Numbered from the stretch's first letter, positions 8,722 to 18,430 are shown. The stretch: DNA of 64,000 nucleotides from Halorientalis sp. LT38 (GCF_037031225.1 NZ_JAYEZN010000001.1:930001-994000), one strand, 5' to 3'. Notes: a model not told the origin generated them from the letters alone. Made by a program: numbers and translations.

Positions 8722-9723
8722 ATGAGCGCCCTCTATCTGCTGCTCGGGCTCTTCCTGCTGCTGCTCGTCGTGGTCGACCTCCTGTGGACGACGCTCTGGG
8801 TCGAGGGCGGCGCGGGGCCGCTGACGACTCGGCTCACGAAGTGGACGTGGCGCTCGCTTCGAGCCGTCGCCGGCGACCGCCCTCGACTGCTGTCGATCGC
8901 CGGGCCGGTGATACTCCTCGGCAGCCTGACGCTGTGGATCGCGTTGCTGTGGGCCGGCTGGACCGCCCTCTTCGCCGGCGCCGAGAACGCACTGCTCGAT
9001 ACGCGGGATCCGGGTCCGATCTCCTGGATCGAGCGCATCTACTTCGTCGGCTATTCGATCTTCACGATGGGCAACGGGGATTTCACCCCGCGAGACGGGC
9101 GCTGGCAGATCGTGACGTCGCTCGCGACGGCGAGCGGCATGCTGTTCGTGACCCTGAGCGTCACGTACGTCCTCTCCGTCCTCGGCGCCGTCACGCAGAA
9201 ACGCTCGCTCGCGAGCAGTATCAGCGGACTGGGGAGCGACAGTACCGAGATACTCGAGGCGAGCTGGGACGGCGACCGGTTCCGCGGACTCGACGTCCCG
9301 CTCGAGTCGATATCAACGCGCCTCGACACGCTCACGACCAACCACAAGGCGTATCCGATACTCCACTACTTCTACACGCCCGATTCCAGCGCGGCCCCGG
9401 CCACGGCCGTCACCGTCCTGGACGAGACGCTGACGCTCCTCCGCTTCGGCGTCCCGAAACGGACCCGCCCCAGTGAGATCGCCATCACACAGGCCCGGAC
9501 GAGCGTCCGTTCCTATCTCGAGACGCTCGATAGCGCGTTCGTAGAGCCGGCCGACGAATCGCCCCCGTCACCCGACATCGCCGCGCTCCGTGACAGGGGC
9601 GTCCCGACGGTTTCGGACGACGACTTCGAGGACGCCATCGTGGAGTTAGACGATCGGCGACGGGAACTGTTCGGCCTGGTCCGCTCGGACGAACGCCAGT
9701 GGCCCGGGTCCGAGAATCCGTAA
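8722..9723 (+). CDS. Ion-channel-like membrane protein with a GNGD filter
   Basis: A 333-residue protein with three hydrophobic segments (about 3-25, 58-84 and 128-155). A pore loop between the last two reads YSIFTMGNGDF (111-121), the position of TVGYGD in potassium channels. The arrangement helix-pore-helix is that of the Ion_trans_2 family, but the second filter glycine is preceded by Asn instead of Tyr or Phe. The C-terminal 180 residues are soluble and helical, with no RCK domain recognisable. Selectivity is therefore uncertain. It stands alone between the GMC operon and a convergent transporter. Confidence 0.7.
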   Translation: MSALYLLLGLFLLLLVVVDLLWTTLWVEGGAGPLTTRLTKWTWRSLRAVAGDRPRLLSIAGPVILLGSLTLWIALLWAGWTALFAGAENALLDTRDPGPISWIERIYFVGYSIFTMGNGDFTPRDGRWQIVTSLATASGMLFVTLSVTYVLSVLGAVTQKRSLASSISGLGSDSTEILEASWDGDRFRGLDVPLESISTRLDTLTTNHKAYPILHYFYTPDSSAAPATAVTVLDETLTLLRFGVPKRTRPSEIAITQARTSVRSYLETLDSAFVEPADESPPSPDIAALRDRGVPTVSDDDFEDAIVELDDRRRELFGLVRSDERQWPGSENP

Positions 9724-9758
9724 TCCCGCCGCGAGGACCCGTTCGTCGCCGCCTGCTC

Positions 9759-11756
9759 TCACAGCCCCCAGAAGAATGCGATGCCGACCGTCGTGACGAC
9801 GGTCAGGATGAGTTGCAACGGCGCGCCGACGCGGGCGAAGTCGGTGAACTTGTACCCGCCGGGGCCGTAGACCATGAGGTTCGTCTGGTAGCCGACCGGG
9901 CTGAGAAGCGGCGTGCTGGCGGCGAACGTCACCGCGAGGGCGAACGCGAAGGCGTCGACGCCGAGCTGGCCGGCGACCTCGATCGCGATGGGGAGCATCA
10001 ACACGATGCTGGCGTTGTTGCTCACCATCTCCGTGATTATCGCGGTCCCGAGATAGAATGTCGCGAGCATCGCGATCGGTGGGAGCACGGCACTTCCCGC
10101 GACGATCCCCGTCGCGATCAGGTCCGCTGTCCCGGAGGCTTCGAACGCGATACCCAGCGGGATGACCCCGGCCAGCAGGAAGATGACGTCCCAGTCGACG
10201 GCCTCGTAGGCGTCCTCCGGGCGGAGGATGCCCGAGAAGAGCATCGCGACGACGCCGGCGAGGGCGCTGACCATGATCGGGAGATACTCGAGGGCGGCCA
10301 GTCCGACGACGCCCCCCACGATGCCCAGCGCGATGGGGATTTGCGTCCGGTCGAACTCCTCCCAGCGCTCGTCGCTGGAGACGACGACGTTCGTGTCGGT
10401 CCGCAACCGGTCCAGGACCTCCTCGTTCGTCTGGACGAGCAACACGTCCCCGGCCTGGAGGTCGACGTCGCGCAGGCGCTGGCGAATGACTTCGTCGCCC
10501 CGGCGGATCGCGAGCACGGTCGCGTCGAACTCGCGTTCGAACCCCGCGACGCCGTCCCGCCGCTTCGACCACTGCCCGGGGAGCAAGACGACTTCCGTGA
10601 GCGACGTTTCCGCCTCGGCAGCGTGTGCTTCCTCGTCGTCCTCGCCCTCGTCGTCGTTCTCGCCATCCTCGTCGTCCGGGTTCGTCTCGGGGGACGCTGC
10701 CGGTGGATTCCACTCGTGGCGTTCCGGGTCGAATCCCTGGGGCAGCGGTTCGTCCTCGTCGGCTCCGGCGTCGAGCAGTTCCGGCAGGAGCACGAGGTGG
10801 TCGTCCTCGATGACCTGTTCGAGCGTCTCCTGACTCGCTCTGACCGAGAGCACGTCACCGGCGCGGATCCGCTCGGAGGGGAGCCCCCGGACGATGACGC
10901 GGTCGTTGCGCACGATCTGGAACACGTCCAGGTCGAGGTCGCCGCGGCGGACGTCACGGACCTGCGAGCCGACGAGGTCGGAGTCCTCGTGAACGACCAC
11001 GTCGGTCAGGTAGTCGGCCATGCCGAACTGGTCCGTGGGAGACCCCTCGGCGGTGATCCGGGCGGGCGTGAGGTACCGACCGACGGTCAGCAGATAGACC
11101 ATCCCGACGGCCAGCACGACGGCGCCGAGCTGCGTGAACTCGAACAGCGAGAACGGCTCGCCGGTCGGGCCGATCTGCGCCCAGATGTCGCTCGCGAGCA
11201 GATTCGTCGACGTCCCGATGACGGTGAGCGTCCCGCCCAGCATCGAGGCGAAGGAGAGCGGGATCAAAAGTTTGGAGGGCGAGGTGCCGGTCTTCCGGGC
11301 GAGGTTCGTGACGGCGGGGATCAACACCGCGACGATCGGCGTGTTGTTCACGAAGCCCGCCGCGGGGCCGGAGAGTCCGACCGTCGCGATCAGCTGTCGG
11401 GACTCGCTGTCGCCCGCGAACGCCTCCATTTTCCGGGTGAGGATCTGGATGACGCCGGTCTGTCGAACGCCTTCGCTGAGGATGAACATGGCCAGCACGG
11501 TGAGCGTGGCGGGGTTCGAGAAGCCCGACACGCCCTCCTCGGGGGACACCCCCGTCCACGGCCCGAGGAGGATGAGCGCCACCATCAGCGCGATGGCGGT
11601 GGTGTCGATCGAGACAGGCTGCAGAACGAACAGGACGAGCGCGACCGCGACCACCAGCAGCACGACGAACACGTCGATGGAGACGGGGAGCCCCACCGGG
11701 AATTGCTGGAGGGAGACGGGCGTCGCCAGTGTGAGTTCGGGCAGGATGGTCGTCAC
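9759..11756 (-). CDS. SLC13-family permease with two TrkA-C domains
   Basis: A 665-residue membrane protein of the DASS/SLC13 transporter family, whose members carry dicarboxylates, sulfate or other anions with sodium. Hydrophobic segments fill residues about 25-205 and 440-665; hallmarks are FVNNTPIVAVLIPAV and SNNASIVLMLPIA. Between them lie two TrkA-C (RCK-C) regulatory domains (about 223-290 and 355-430) joined by a very acidic linker. This layout is common in haloarchaea and cyanobacteria. The cargo cannot be deduced. It is convergent with the channel gene. Confidence 0.85.
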   Translation of the reverse strand: MTTILPELTLATPVSLQQFPVGLPVSIDVFVVLLVVAVALVLFVLQPVSIDTTAIALMVALILLGPWTGVSPEEGVSGFSNPATLTVLAMFILSEGVRQTGVIQILTRKMEAFAGDSESRQLIATVGLSGPAAGFVNNTPIVAVLIPAVTNLARKTGTSPSKLLIPLSFASMLGGTLTVIGTSTNLLASDIWAQIGPTGEPFSLFEFTQLGAVVLAVGMVYLLTVGRYLTPARITAEGSPTDQFGMADYLTDVVVHEDSDLVGSQVRDVRRGDLDLDVFQIVRNDRVIVRGLPSERIRAGDVLSVRASQETLEQVIEDDHLVLLPELLDAGADEDEPLPQGFDPERHEWNPPAASPETNPDDEDGENDDEGEDDEEAHAAEAETSLTEVVLLPGQWSKRRDGVAGFEREFDATVLAIRRGDEVIRQRLRDVDLQAGDVLLVQTNEEVLDRLRTDTNVVVSSDERWEEFDRTQIPIALGIVGGVVGLAALEYLPIMVSALAGVVAMLFSGILRPEDAYEAVDWDVIFLLAGVIPLGIAFEASGTADLIATGIVAGSAVLPPIAMLATFYLGTAIITEMVSNNASIVLMLPIAIEVAGQLGVDAFAFALAVTFAASTPLLSPVGYQTNLMVYGPGGYKFTDFARVGAPLQLILTVVTTVGIAFFWGL

Positions 11757-11869
11757 CGCATCAACTGGCTCTCACATCTCGATGGCGTATCATTAAAAGT
11801 ACGGTTCTGGTTCGACAGCCGTTCCCTGCGTGAGCGATCGGTGGCGGTCCGCACCCGGACCGCGACCCG

Positions 11870-12604
11870 TCATCCCAGCCGCTGTTCCCACTCGTCGACG
11901 GGCATCGATTCACCGGTGACGCCGTCCGGCCCCTGCGCCAGGAGTGCCGTGGCAGCGTCGTTCATGACGTCGGGACCGAGAATCGTCTCCCGTTCCTCGT
12001 CGGGCAGGTGGTCCCAGAACCCGGTGTCGACGCGGCCGCCGGGGTCGAGCGCGTTGACGTTGATATCGTGCTCGTCCAGTTCCAGGGCCTGGGTCCGGGT
12101 CATCCCCTCGAGCGCCCACTTCGAGGTGACGTAGGGGCCCCACGTCGCCGAGCCGCGACGGCCCAGGCCCGAGGAGACGTTGAGGACGTTACCGCGCCCC
12201 GCCTCGATCAGTTCGGGGACGACGTACTTCGAGAACAGGAAGACGCCGGTGACGTTCACGTCCATGATCTGGCGGAAGTCCGCCGCGTCGACCTCGTGGA
12301 GAACGCGGCCCTCGTCGTACATGCTCAGGAGGCCGATTGCGGCGTTGTTCACGAGTCCGGTGACCGAGCCGTACTCGTCGACCGTCGCGTCGACCACGTC
12401 GCGGACCGCGTCCTCGTCGGTGACGTCCGCGGGCGCGACGAGCACGTCGCCGTCGGCGGCGGCCGCGACGTCGGCCAGCGCCGACTCGCTGCGAGCGGTC
12501 ACCGTCACGGCTGCACCCTCCCGGGCGAATCGTTGCGCCATCGCTGCGCCGAGGCCCCGGCTCGCGCCGGTGACGATCACGACGTCGTCGTCCAGGGTCG
12601 TCAT
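11870..12604 (-). CDS. SDR-family NAD(P)-dependent oxidoreductase
   Basis: A 244-residue classical short-chain dehydrogenase. The cofactor motif TGASRGLG is at residues about 12-19, the NNA motif (LVNNAAIG) near 84, and the active site is SSGLGRRGSATWGPYVTSK, with Ser, Tyr and Lys all present. The expected activity is reversible reduction of a keto or hydroxyl group using NAD(P)H. Neighbours give no hint of the substrate, and it is not clearly in an operon. Confidence 0.88.
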   Translation of the reverse strand: MTTLDDDVVIVTGASRGLGAAMAQRFAREGAAVTVTARSESALADVAAAADGDVLVAPADVTDEDAVRDVVDATVDEYGSVTGLVNNAAIGLLSMYDEGRVLHEVDAADFRQIMDVNVTGVFLFSKYVVPELIEAGRGNVLNVSSGLGRRGSATWGPYVTSKWALEGMTRTQALELDEHDINVNALDPGGRVDTGFWDHLPDEERETILGPDVMNDAATALLAQGPDGVTGESMPVDEWEQRLG

Positions 12605-12651
12605 GCACGGGACTAGAACCGCAACGGCCTAAAAGGGGTAGCTCCGGCGAC

Positions 12652-13548
12652 TCACCCGTCCGAACCCGCGCCGCCGGCCCACTCGATGCCCAGCAGTTCG
12701 TGGACCACGAACTCCAGGGCGTTCACGAGGTAGTGCGCGACGAAGACGACCAGGAAGCTCCCGGTCAGGACGAACGCCGCCGCCAGGACGAACCCGAGCG
12801 CGCCGGTGACGGCGACCCCGACCCGGCCCTGTGCGCCGTGTCCCAGGGCAAAGGCCAGCGACGAGACGACGGCCAGCGCCCACGGCGAGGTGTCGAACCC
12901 GGCGCCCGTCGCGCCGATCACCGCGGCCCGGAAGATGAACTCCTCGACGCCGGCGATGATCGGCAGGACCAGGAAAAGCAGTATCAGCCACCCCGTCGCC
13001 GACTCCGGCGCGAGCAGCGACCGCAGTCGCTCGTCGTACTCGACGCCCATCGCGTCCGCGCTCGCCGCACCGACCTCGTTGACGGCGTACAGCGAGACGC
13101 CGACCACGATGCCGACGCCCACGGCTGGGAGGCCGGTGCTGAGCGAGGCGTCGGAAACGCCGAACGCCCACGCGGGGATCTCGAAGTACCAGGCCCCGCC
13201 CAGCAGAATCGCCCCGAACAGCCCCTGCGTGAGCGCGACGTTGGCGAGCAGGGCACCGGTCGAGAACTGGTCGGGACCGGCCGCGGGCCCGCCTTCCGTC
13301 GGCGTCGCCGCCAAATCGCCGTCCGTCCGGAGCGATCGCTCGCGAGTCACTGGGTCGGGAGCGTCCCCCTCCGGCGGGACGAAGGTCGGATACGCGTCGT
13401 CCGGATCGCGGGACTCGGGCTGTTCGGGAGCGTCGTCGTCGGACGCCGGACCGTTACCGCGGACGGCGTACTGGGAGAGACGAGCGAGCGCGAGCAAGAG
13501 GGTCAGGACGACGCCCGTCAGGCCGACGAACGCCGTCCACTGCGGCAC
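12652..13548 (-). CDS. CPBP-family intramembrane glutamic endopeptidase
   Basis: A 298-residue membrane protein with several hydrophobic helices. Its C-terminal half carries the CPBP/Rce1 protease motifs: GVEEFIFRAAV (the EExxxR catalytic box), FALGHGAQG and FVAHYLVNALEF (metal or active-site histidine and asparagine). It starts with GTG only 3 nt after the lonB stop codon, so it is almost certainly co-transcribed with the membrane-bound Lon protease. A joint membrane-protein quality-control role is a reasonable inference; the substrate is unknown. Confidence 0.85.
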   Translation of the reverse strand: MPQWTAFVGLTGVVLTLLLALARLSQYAVRGNGPASDDDAPEQPESRDPDDAYPTFVPPEGDAPDPVTRERSLRTDGDLAATPTEGGPAAGPDQFSTGALLANVALTQGLFGAILLGGAWYFEIPAWAFGVSDASLSTGLPAVGVGIVVGVSLYAVNEVGAASADAMGVEYDERLRSLLAPESATGWLILLFLVLPIIAGVEEFIFRAAVIGATGAGFDTSPWALAVVSSLAFALGHGAQGRVGVAVTGALGFVLAAAFVLTGSFLVVFVAHYLVNALEFVVHELLGIEWAGGAGSDG

Positions 13549-13551
13549 GGG

Positions 13552-15681
13552 TTACTGCGGGCTCGGACTGCCGCTGCCGTGCCCGACTTCGCGCTGTTCC
13601 AGCGCCTTGCCGGTGATGTTCTTGAGCCGGTCGACCAGCGAGTCCTTCTCGGGTTCGCCCGCCAGAGCGACCTCGAGGACCTCGCTGATGTGGGAGACGG
13701 GGACGATCTCGATCATCTCCTCGTACTCCTCCTCGATCATCACGTCCTGCTCGTTGGCCTTGGGGATGATGACCGTGTCGAGGCCGGACTTGGCCGCGGC
13801 CTCGATCTTGTGGGTGACGCCGCCGACCGGGAGCACGTCCCCGCGCACGGAGAGCGATCCGGTCATCGCCAGGTTCTGCTCGACGGGGACGTTCTCCAGC
13901 GCGGAGATGACCGCCGTCGCCACGGTGATGGAGGCGGAGTCGCCGTCGACACCGCCCTCACCGGCCTGGACGAACTGGATGTGAACGTCCTTCTCGGTGA
14001 TGTCCTCGTCGCTGAACTTCTTGATGATCGCCGAGACGTTCTGGACGGCCTCCTGGGCCATCTCCTTGAGCTGGCCCGTGGCGATCACTTCGCCGGGGCC
14101 CTGGCTCGGCGTGACCTCGGCCATGACGGGGAGGACGATCCCGGAGTCCTCGCCCATGACGGCCAGGCCGTTGACGCGGCCGATCACGTCGCCCTGGTTG
14201 ACGGTCAGCTCGTAGTCCTTGCGGCGCTCGATGTAGTTGTCCGCGAGCTGTTGCTCGATGGAGCGGCTGCGGCGCTTGGCCTGCAGCACGTCCCCGCGCT
14301 CGGTGTACTCCTTGTCCTCGGCGCGGGCGATGTCGCCCGCGACCCGGACGAGGCCACCGAGGTCGCGCAGTTTGAGGGTGAGGTGGCCCTTCCGGCCGGC
14401 GCGGCGGCGGGCCTCGAGGATGACCTCCTCGACGGCCTGCTCGTCGAAGTGGGGGAGCCGCCCGTCCTTCTCGACCTCCTGGGCGATGAAGCGGGCGTAC
14501 TTCCGGCGCATCTCGGCGTCGTCCTCGATGGTGTCGTCCATGTACACCTCGTACCCGTAGCCCTTGATCCGCGAGCGCAGGGCGGGGTGCATGTTCTCCA
14601 TCGCGTCGAGGTTCCCGGCCGCGATCATGATGAAGTCACAGGGGACGGGCTCGGTCTGGACCATCGCGCCCGAGGAGCGCTCGGACTGGCCCGTGATGGA
14701 GAACTTGCCCTCCTGGATGGCCGTCATCAGCTTCTGCTGGCTGCGGATGTCGAGCGTGTTGATCTCGTCGACGAAGAGCACGCCCTTGTTGGCCTTGTGG
14801 ATCGCGCCGGGCTCGACGCGGTCGTGGCTGGGCGTCTCCATGCCGCCGGACTGGAACGGGTCGTGGCGGACGTCGCCCAGCAGCGCGCCGGCGTGGGCGC
14901 CGGTGGCGTCCTCGAACGGCGCGGTGTTCTGCTCGGCGTTGTTGACGAGCAGGTTCGGGATCATCGAGTCGTTGCCCCGAGAGCCGTAGCGGAAGGCGAG
15001 GTAGATGACACCGGCCGCGAGGATGCCCAGCAGGGGTTGCTGGACGATCAGCAGCGAGTAGCCGATGACGATGGCGATGATGATCCACATGAGGAAGCTG
15101 CGCATCTGGTTGCGCTTGCGAGCTTCCTCCTTGTGGGCGTCGACGATCTGGTCCCCCTTGCCGGCGGGCACGGTCCGAACTTTCGGCTCGTTCCCGTCGT
15201 CGGGGTTGTGGTAGACGAGCACGTCCTGCAGTTCCTCCTTGGGGAGCAACTGGCTCATCGCCTTCGCGAGCATCGACTTCCCGGTCCCGGGCGAGCCGAT
15301 CATCATGACGTGGCGACGCTGCTTGGCCGCCTTCTTCACCACGTCGCGGGCGTGGTCCTGGCCGATCACCTGATCGACCAGTCGGTCGGGCACCTCGATG
15401 TCCTGCGTGGAGCCGATCTCGAGGCCGCCGAGGATGTCGTCTTCGGCGCCCTCCTCGTCGACCGGCGCGTCGATCTCGACCTCGCTCCCGAGATCGTCGA
15501 TCGTGCCCTCGTTACCGTCGGGAACCCCCGACTCCTCCTCGTCCCCGTCGTCGCGGCGGCTCTCGACGCCGTCGACCTCCTCGACGTCGTCGGCCGCGTT
15601 CTCGTAGGCGTGTGGGGACTCCTCCGCGGAGTCGGGACCCCCGTCTTCGGGGTCGTCGTCCGTGTCCGTTTCGTTGCTCAT
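13552..15681 (-). CDS. lonB: Archaeal membrane-anchored ATP-dependent protease LonB
   Basis: A 709-residue protease. An acidic N-terminus is followed by an AAA+ module with Walker A GSPGTGKS. Two transmembrane helices (about residues 200-245, beginning [16 protein letters not shown]) are inserted between Walker A and Walker B, the defining feature of archaeal LonB. The C-terminal Ser-Lys dyad lies in [13 protein letters not shown] and [15 protein letters not shown] start at [10 protein letters not shown] (15681): the frame stays open for 243 more codons, but these run antisense through nadM and a TATA-like sequence sits at 15721-15730. LonB degrades regulatory and damaged proteins at the inner membrane face. 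Confidence 0.95.
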   Translation of the reverse strand: MSNETDTDDDPEDGGPDSAEESPHAYENAADDVEEVDGVESRRDDGDEEESGVPDGNEGTIDDLGSEVEIDAPVDEEGAEDDILGGLEIGSTQDIEVPDRLVDQVIGQDHARDVVKKAAKQRRHVMMIGSPGTGKSMLAKAMSQLLPKEELQDVLVYHNPDDGNEPKVRTVPAGKGDQIVDAHKEEARKRNQMRSFLMWIIIAIVIGYSLLIVQQPLLGILAAGVIYLAFRYGSRGNDSMIPNLLVNNAEQNTAPFEDATGAHAGALLGDVRHDPFQSGGMETPSHDRVEPGAIHKANKGVLFVDEINTLDIRSQQKLMTAIQEGKFSITGQSERSSGAMVQTEPVPCDFIMIAAGNLDAMENMHPALRSRIKGYGYEVYMDDTIEDDAEMRRKYARFIAQEVEKDGRLPHFDEQAVEEVILEARRRAGRKGHLTLKLRDLGGLVRVAGDIARAEDKEYTERGDVLQAKRRSRSIEQQLADNYIERRKDYELTVNQGDVIGRVNGLAVMGEDSGIVLPVMAEVTPSQGPGEVIATGQLKEMAQEAVQNVSAIIKKFSDEDITEKDVHIQFVQAGEGGVDGDSASITVATAVISALENVPVEQNLAMTGSLSVRGDVLPVGGVTHKIEAAAKSGLDTVIIPKANEQDVMIEEEYEEMIEIVPVSHISEVLEVALAGEPEKDSLVDRLKNITGKALEQREVGHGSGSPSPQ

Positions 15682-15819
15682 AGAAGCGTTGCTGTTACCG
15701 GAACGGAAGGGCCGTCGACTGATATACTTTCTCCCCTCTACCGACCGCCGAGAACCTCCAAACCGCCGGACAGCGGCCCGACCGAAACCGCTCGACGCTC
15801 CTCGCCTGCGACTCGCGTG

Positions 15820-15828
15820 TTTTATCAA
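15820..15828 (+). promoter_or_regulatory. TATA box of nadM
   Basis: TTTTATCAA is centred 26 nt before the nadM ATG, fitting a leaderless transcript. It lies in the divergent region shared with lonB, whose own TATA-like AAAGTATATC is on the opposite strand at 15721-15730. Confidence 0.55.
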
Positions 15829-15849
15829 ACTGCCCGCGGACGTACCTGT

Positions 15850-16383
15850 ATGACACGGGGGTTCTACATCGGCCGCTTCCAGCCGTTCCACGACGGCCAC
15901 CGCGAGATGACGGCGGAGATCGCCGCGGAGGTCGACGAGGTCGTGGTCGGCATCGGGAGCGCCGACGCATCCCACTCCGTCCGCAACCCGTTCACCGCCG
16001 GCGAGCGGGTCATGATGGTCTCGCGCGTGCTCGAAGACGTGGACACCCGGACCTACGTCGTCCCCATCGAGGACATCGACCGCAACTCCGTCTGGGTGAG
16101 CCACATCGAGAGCATGGCGCCTGACTTCCAGGTCGCCTACTCGAACAACCCGCTCGTGATCCGCCTCTTCGAGGAGGCCGGCATCGAGGTGCGCCAGTCC
16201 AGGATGTACAACCGCGAGGACCTCAAGGGCTCGCGCATCCGCTCGCGGATGATCGGCGGCGACGACTGGGAACACCTCGTCCCCGACGCGGTCGTCGACG
16301 TCATCGACGAGATCGACGGCCTCGAGCGCCTCCAGACCATCGCGGGCGACGACGGCGGCGACGCGAGCGAGAACGACCACTGA
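15850..16383 (+). CDS. nadM: Nicotinamide-nucleotide adenylyltransferase
   Basis: A 177-residue archaeal NMN adenylyltransferase that joins NMN and ATP to give NAD+. The nucleotidyltransferase signature [10 protein letters not shown] is at residues 8-17 with the HxGH variant [24 protein letters not shown] and the C-terminal [10 protein letters not shown] (counterpart of ISSTxxR) also match. The acidic tail is typical of halophilic proteins. It is divergent from lonB and 19 nt upstream of the SAM hydrolase gene, with which it may be co-transcribed. Confidence 0.93.
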   Translation: MTRGFYIGRFQPFHDGHREMTAEIAAEVDEVVVGIGSADASHSVRNPFTAGERVMMVSRVLEDVDTRTYVVPIEDIDRNSVWVSHIESMAPDFQVAYSNNPLVIRLFEEAGIEVRQSRMYNREDLKGSRIRSRMIGGDDWEHLVPDAVVDVIDEIDGLERLQTIAGDDGGDASENDH

Positions 16384-16402
16384 CCCGCCACGGCCAGAAT
16401 CG

Positions 16403-17170
16403 ATGATCACCCTCAGCTCCGACTTCGGTACCCCCTACCCGGCCGCGATGAAGGGCGTGATCCTCCAGGACTCGGACGCCCGGCTGGTCGACGTGGCCCA
16501 CGACTTCCCCCGCCAGGACGTCCGGACGGCGGCGTTCTGGCTTCGCGAGGTCCTCCCGTATTTCCCCCCGGCGGTCCACCTCGTCGTGATCGACCCCGGC
16601 GTCGGCACCGACCGCGCAGCGGTCGTCCTCCGGGCGGGCGATCACGCGCTCGTCGGGCCCGACAACGGCGTCCTCCGGCCGGTGGCCCGCGAACTGGCTG
16701 GCGGTGAAGACGGGATCGAGGCCTTCGAGATCGACCTCGGTGACCCCGCGAGCAGCACCTTCCACGGGCGAGACGTGTTCGCGCCCGCGGCCGCGCTGGT
16801 CCACGAGGCCGGGATCGGCGAGTTCGAGACTCGCGAAGCCTTCGCGCCGGCCGACGACCTCGTGGACCTGACCTTCCCCGAACCGACGGTCGACGACGAG
16901 CGCGCCACGGGCGAAGTGCTGGTCGTCGACGACTTCGGCAACGCGATCACGAACGTTCCCGGATCGATTCTCGACGGTCGCTACGGCGACCACGTGACGG
17001 TCAACGGCGAGCGCGCGCCGGTGGAACCGACCTACGCCGCGGTCGACCCGGACCAGCGGCTCGTGACGGTCGGGAGCCACGGCAACGTCGAACTCGCGGT
17101 CAACCGGGGTCGGGGCGAGGCGGCCTTCGGCGTGGCGGTCGGCGACCGCGTCGCCATCGACCTCGACTAG
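16403..17170 (+). CDS. SAM hydroxide adenosyltransferase (SAM hydrolase, DUF62)
   Basis: A 255-residue protein that starts [17 protein letters not shown], the family's adenosine-binding opening, with later motifs [33 protein letters not shown] and [11 protein letters not shown]. These enzymes hydrolyse S-adenosylmethionine to adenosine and methionine with water or hydroxide; the halogenating relatives make fluoro- or chloro-adenosine but contain an insertion not seen here. It probably shares a transcript with nadM. The stop overlaps that of the convergent cinA-like gene through a shared CTAG. Confidence 0.9.
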   Translation: MITLSSDFGTPYPAAMKGVILQDSDARLVDVAHDFPRQDVRTAAFWLREVLPYFPPAVHLVVIDPGVGTDRAAVVLRAGDHALVGPDNGVLRPVARELAGGEDGIEAFEIDLGDPASSTFHGRDVFAPAAALVHEAGIGEFETREAFAPADDLVDLTFPEPTVDDERATGEVLVVDDFGNAITNVPGSILDGRYGDHVTVNGERAPVEPTYAAVDPDQRLVTVGSHGNVELAVNRGRGEAAFGVAVGDRVAIDLD

Positions 17171-17685
17171 TCGCGTTCCTCGATCCGGTCGAGCAGGTCG
17201 GCCAGCGCCCGCCGCGCGATCCGTTCCTTGATCTCCGGGCGCGAGCCCTCGAACTGGTAGCGCTCGACGGTCGTCGACGAGTCGCCGGTCCCCCACGGTC
17301 TGGCCTCTGCCACGCCGACGAAGACGGTCCCGACGGGGTGATCGGCGCGGTCGCGTCCCGGGCCGGCCACGCCGGTCGTCGAGAGCCCCCAGGTCACGTC
17401 GGCGGTGTCGCGTGCGCCCTGGGCCATCTCGCGACCAACCGGTTCGGAGACGGCGCCGTCGACGTCGAGCGCCTCGCGGGAGACGCCCAGGAGTTGCCGT
17501 TTCGCGTCGTAGCTATAGGCGACGACCGAGCGGTCCAGGTACGCGCTGGCGCCGGGAACGTCGGTAAGCAGCGAGCTCACGAGCCCGCCGGTACAGGACT
17601 CGGCGACGGCGAGCGTCTCTTCGCGCCGTTCGAGCGCGTCGCCCACCTGCGTCTCGATCAGCGGCTCCATCCCGAACTCTGTCAT
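17167..17685 (-). CDS. CinA-family protein (PncC-type amidohydrolase domain)
   Basis: A 172-residue single-domain CinA C-terminal protein. Visible motifs are SCTGGLVSSLLTDVPGASA and VTWGLSTTGVAGPGRD, corresponding to the NMN deamidase active site in which Ser and Lys/Arg residues act. The reaction in characterised PncC enzymes is NMN to nicotinic acid mononucleotide. A nearby nadM fits NAD metabolism, although the two genes are convergent. I start at MTEFGMEPLIE; a GTG 12 nt upstream is possible. Its stop overlaps the SAM hydrolase stop by 4 bp. Confidence 0.85.
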   Translation of the reverse strand: MTEFGMEPLIETQVGDALERREETLAVAESCTGGLVSSLLTDVPGASAYLDRSVVAYSYDAKRQLLGVSREALDVDGAVSEPVGREMAQGARDTADVTWGLSTTGVAGPGRDRADHPVGTVFVGVAEARPWGTGDSSTTVERYQFEGSRPEIKERIARRALADLLDRIEERD

Positions 17686-17860
17686 GCGTCCGGTCACGAG
17701 GCCCGGCGATTTGAATCCCGCGACCGTTTCGGTCCGGCGGCACCACCGGTTATCCGCAGGAATCCGAGTGCCTGCCGATCACGATAGCCGACGCTCACGG
17801 ATCGAGCCAAAAAATGGAGTGCGGTTGGCGGTCGGGTGATCGGACGCGAACGAACGGCGT

Positions 17861-17969
17861 CGTTACTCGGCAGCGATGACGTCGTCGATGCGGACGATCA
17901 TCGTCGCGGCCTCGGTCGCGGACTCGACGGCTTCCTGCTTGACCGCGGCGGGGTCGAGGACGCCGTACT
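17861..17969. repeat. Left attachment repeat (attL) of the integrated element
   Basis: 109 bp identical to 23179-23287 except for one base (17869 versus 23187). It corresponds to the final 35 or so codons of the thermosome gene including its stop. To the left is unbroken chromosomal DNA running to cinA; to the right the sequence becomes AT-richer element DNA. The strand exchange took place somewhere within these 109 bp. Confidence 0.9.
17863..17969 (-). pseudogene. Displaced 3' end of the thermosome gene
   Basis: Reads on the minus strand as the thermosome C-terminus from YGVLDPAAV to IDDVIAAE and the stop codon. It has no start and no promoter of its own, and the codons upstream differ from the real gene. 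I interpret it as the original chromosomal gene end, pushed 5.3 kb away when the element integrated and supplied its own copy. Its single difference from the current gene end is synonymous (GCC versus GCG, Ala). Confidence 0.88.
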
Positions 17970-18047
17970 TGCGGACCTGTGAACAGGCCCGCCGTCTTGC
18001 GGATTCGCAAAACGAACCCACAAGTCGTCGGGGTCGCCGTCAGATCC

Positions 18048-18090
18048 ATTCAGTCTTCGATGACTGGGGTCCTCTGCCGTATGGTGGTTA
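18048..18090 (+). repeat. Left arm inverted motif of the element
   Basis: Begins ATTCAGTC, contains the dyad CAGTCTTCGATGACTG (18051-18066) and, 9 nt later, GCCGTATGGTGG. The reverse complement of 23067-23109 has the same two blocks with the same 9-nt spacing. It lies about 80 bp inside the left junction. Arm-type integrase binding sites are the most likely reading. Confidence 0.65.
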
Positions 18091-18184
18091 TCTCTATTGA
18101 AGGCGCGAAAGTAAAACCACAGGATCGTTTTCGTGGCCTTCGGTGGAGTCAACGAGAGATGAAAAGCAGTTCCTCCAGCAGAGG

Positions 18185-18430
18185 TTATTCGTCAATAGCG
18201 CGGTGGTAGGAGACGAACAGATGTGTAAATCCAAGCGTTACTATACCAACGAAGAAAATTATCGCATAAGCACCAAATTCGTACCATATTGATCGGCCAG
18301 CCTGCGCTACCTGCAACGCCTGCCCCCCGAGTACCCCGCCCATAATTAGCACAATCACCTGCTCCAGCAAGTCCAGCCCATCTTTCTCCATCTCTTCACC
18401 GATCCGTTCCATAAGCGACTTGTCTTCCAC
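18185..18430 (-). CDS. Small two-helix membrane protein of the element
   Basis: An 81-residue protein with a charged amphipathic N-terminus (MEDKSLMERIGEEMEKDGLD), a first hydrophobic segment (about 21-38) and a second (about 50-70). I recognise no family. The GTG start shares one nucleotide with the stop of the preceding small membrane gene (TAGTG), so both are translationally coupled. Within a mobile element such pairs may be membrane or virion proteins or holin-like, but that is speculation. Confidence 0.6.
   Translation of the reverse strand: MEDKSLMERIGEEMEKDGLDLLEQVIVLIMGGVLGGQALQVAQAGRSIWYEFGAYAIIFFVGIVTLGFTHLFVSYHRAIDE

Noticed and set aside
9699-12134. 811-codon plus-strand frame opposite the SLC13 and SDR genes
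   Set aside because: It is the antisense shadow of two recognised minus-strand genes and shows no domain.
12700-16383. Very long plus-strand open frame (over 1200 codons) across the CPBP/lonB/nadM region
   Set aside because: Only its last 177 codons, nadM from 15850, resemble a protein. The rest is antisense to lonB and the CPBP gene and reads as an Asp/Val/Gly/Leu-rich shadow of GC-rich codon use.
15682-16410. N-terminal extension of LonB by 243 codons
   Set aside because: The extension runs antisense through nadM, has no Lon features and lies upstream of the TATA-like box at 15721-15730.
17979-18209. 76-codon frame at the left end of the element
   Set aside because: It overlaps the arm-type inverted motif and the convergent small membrane gene; the sequence looks random.
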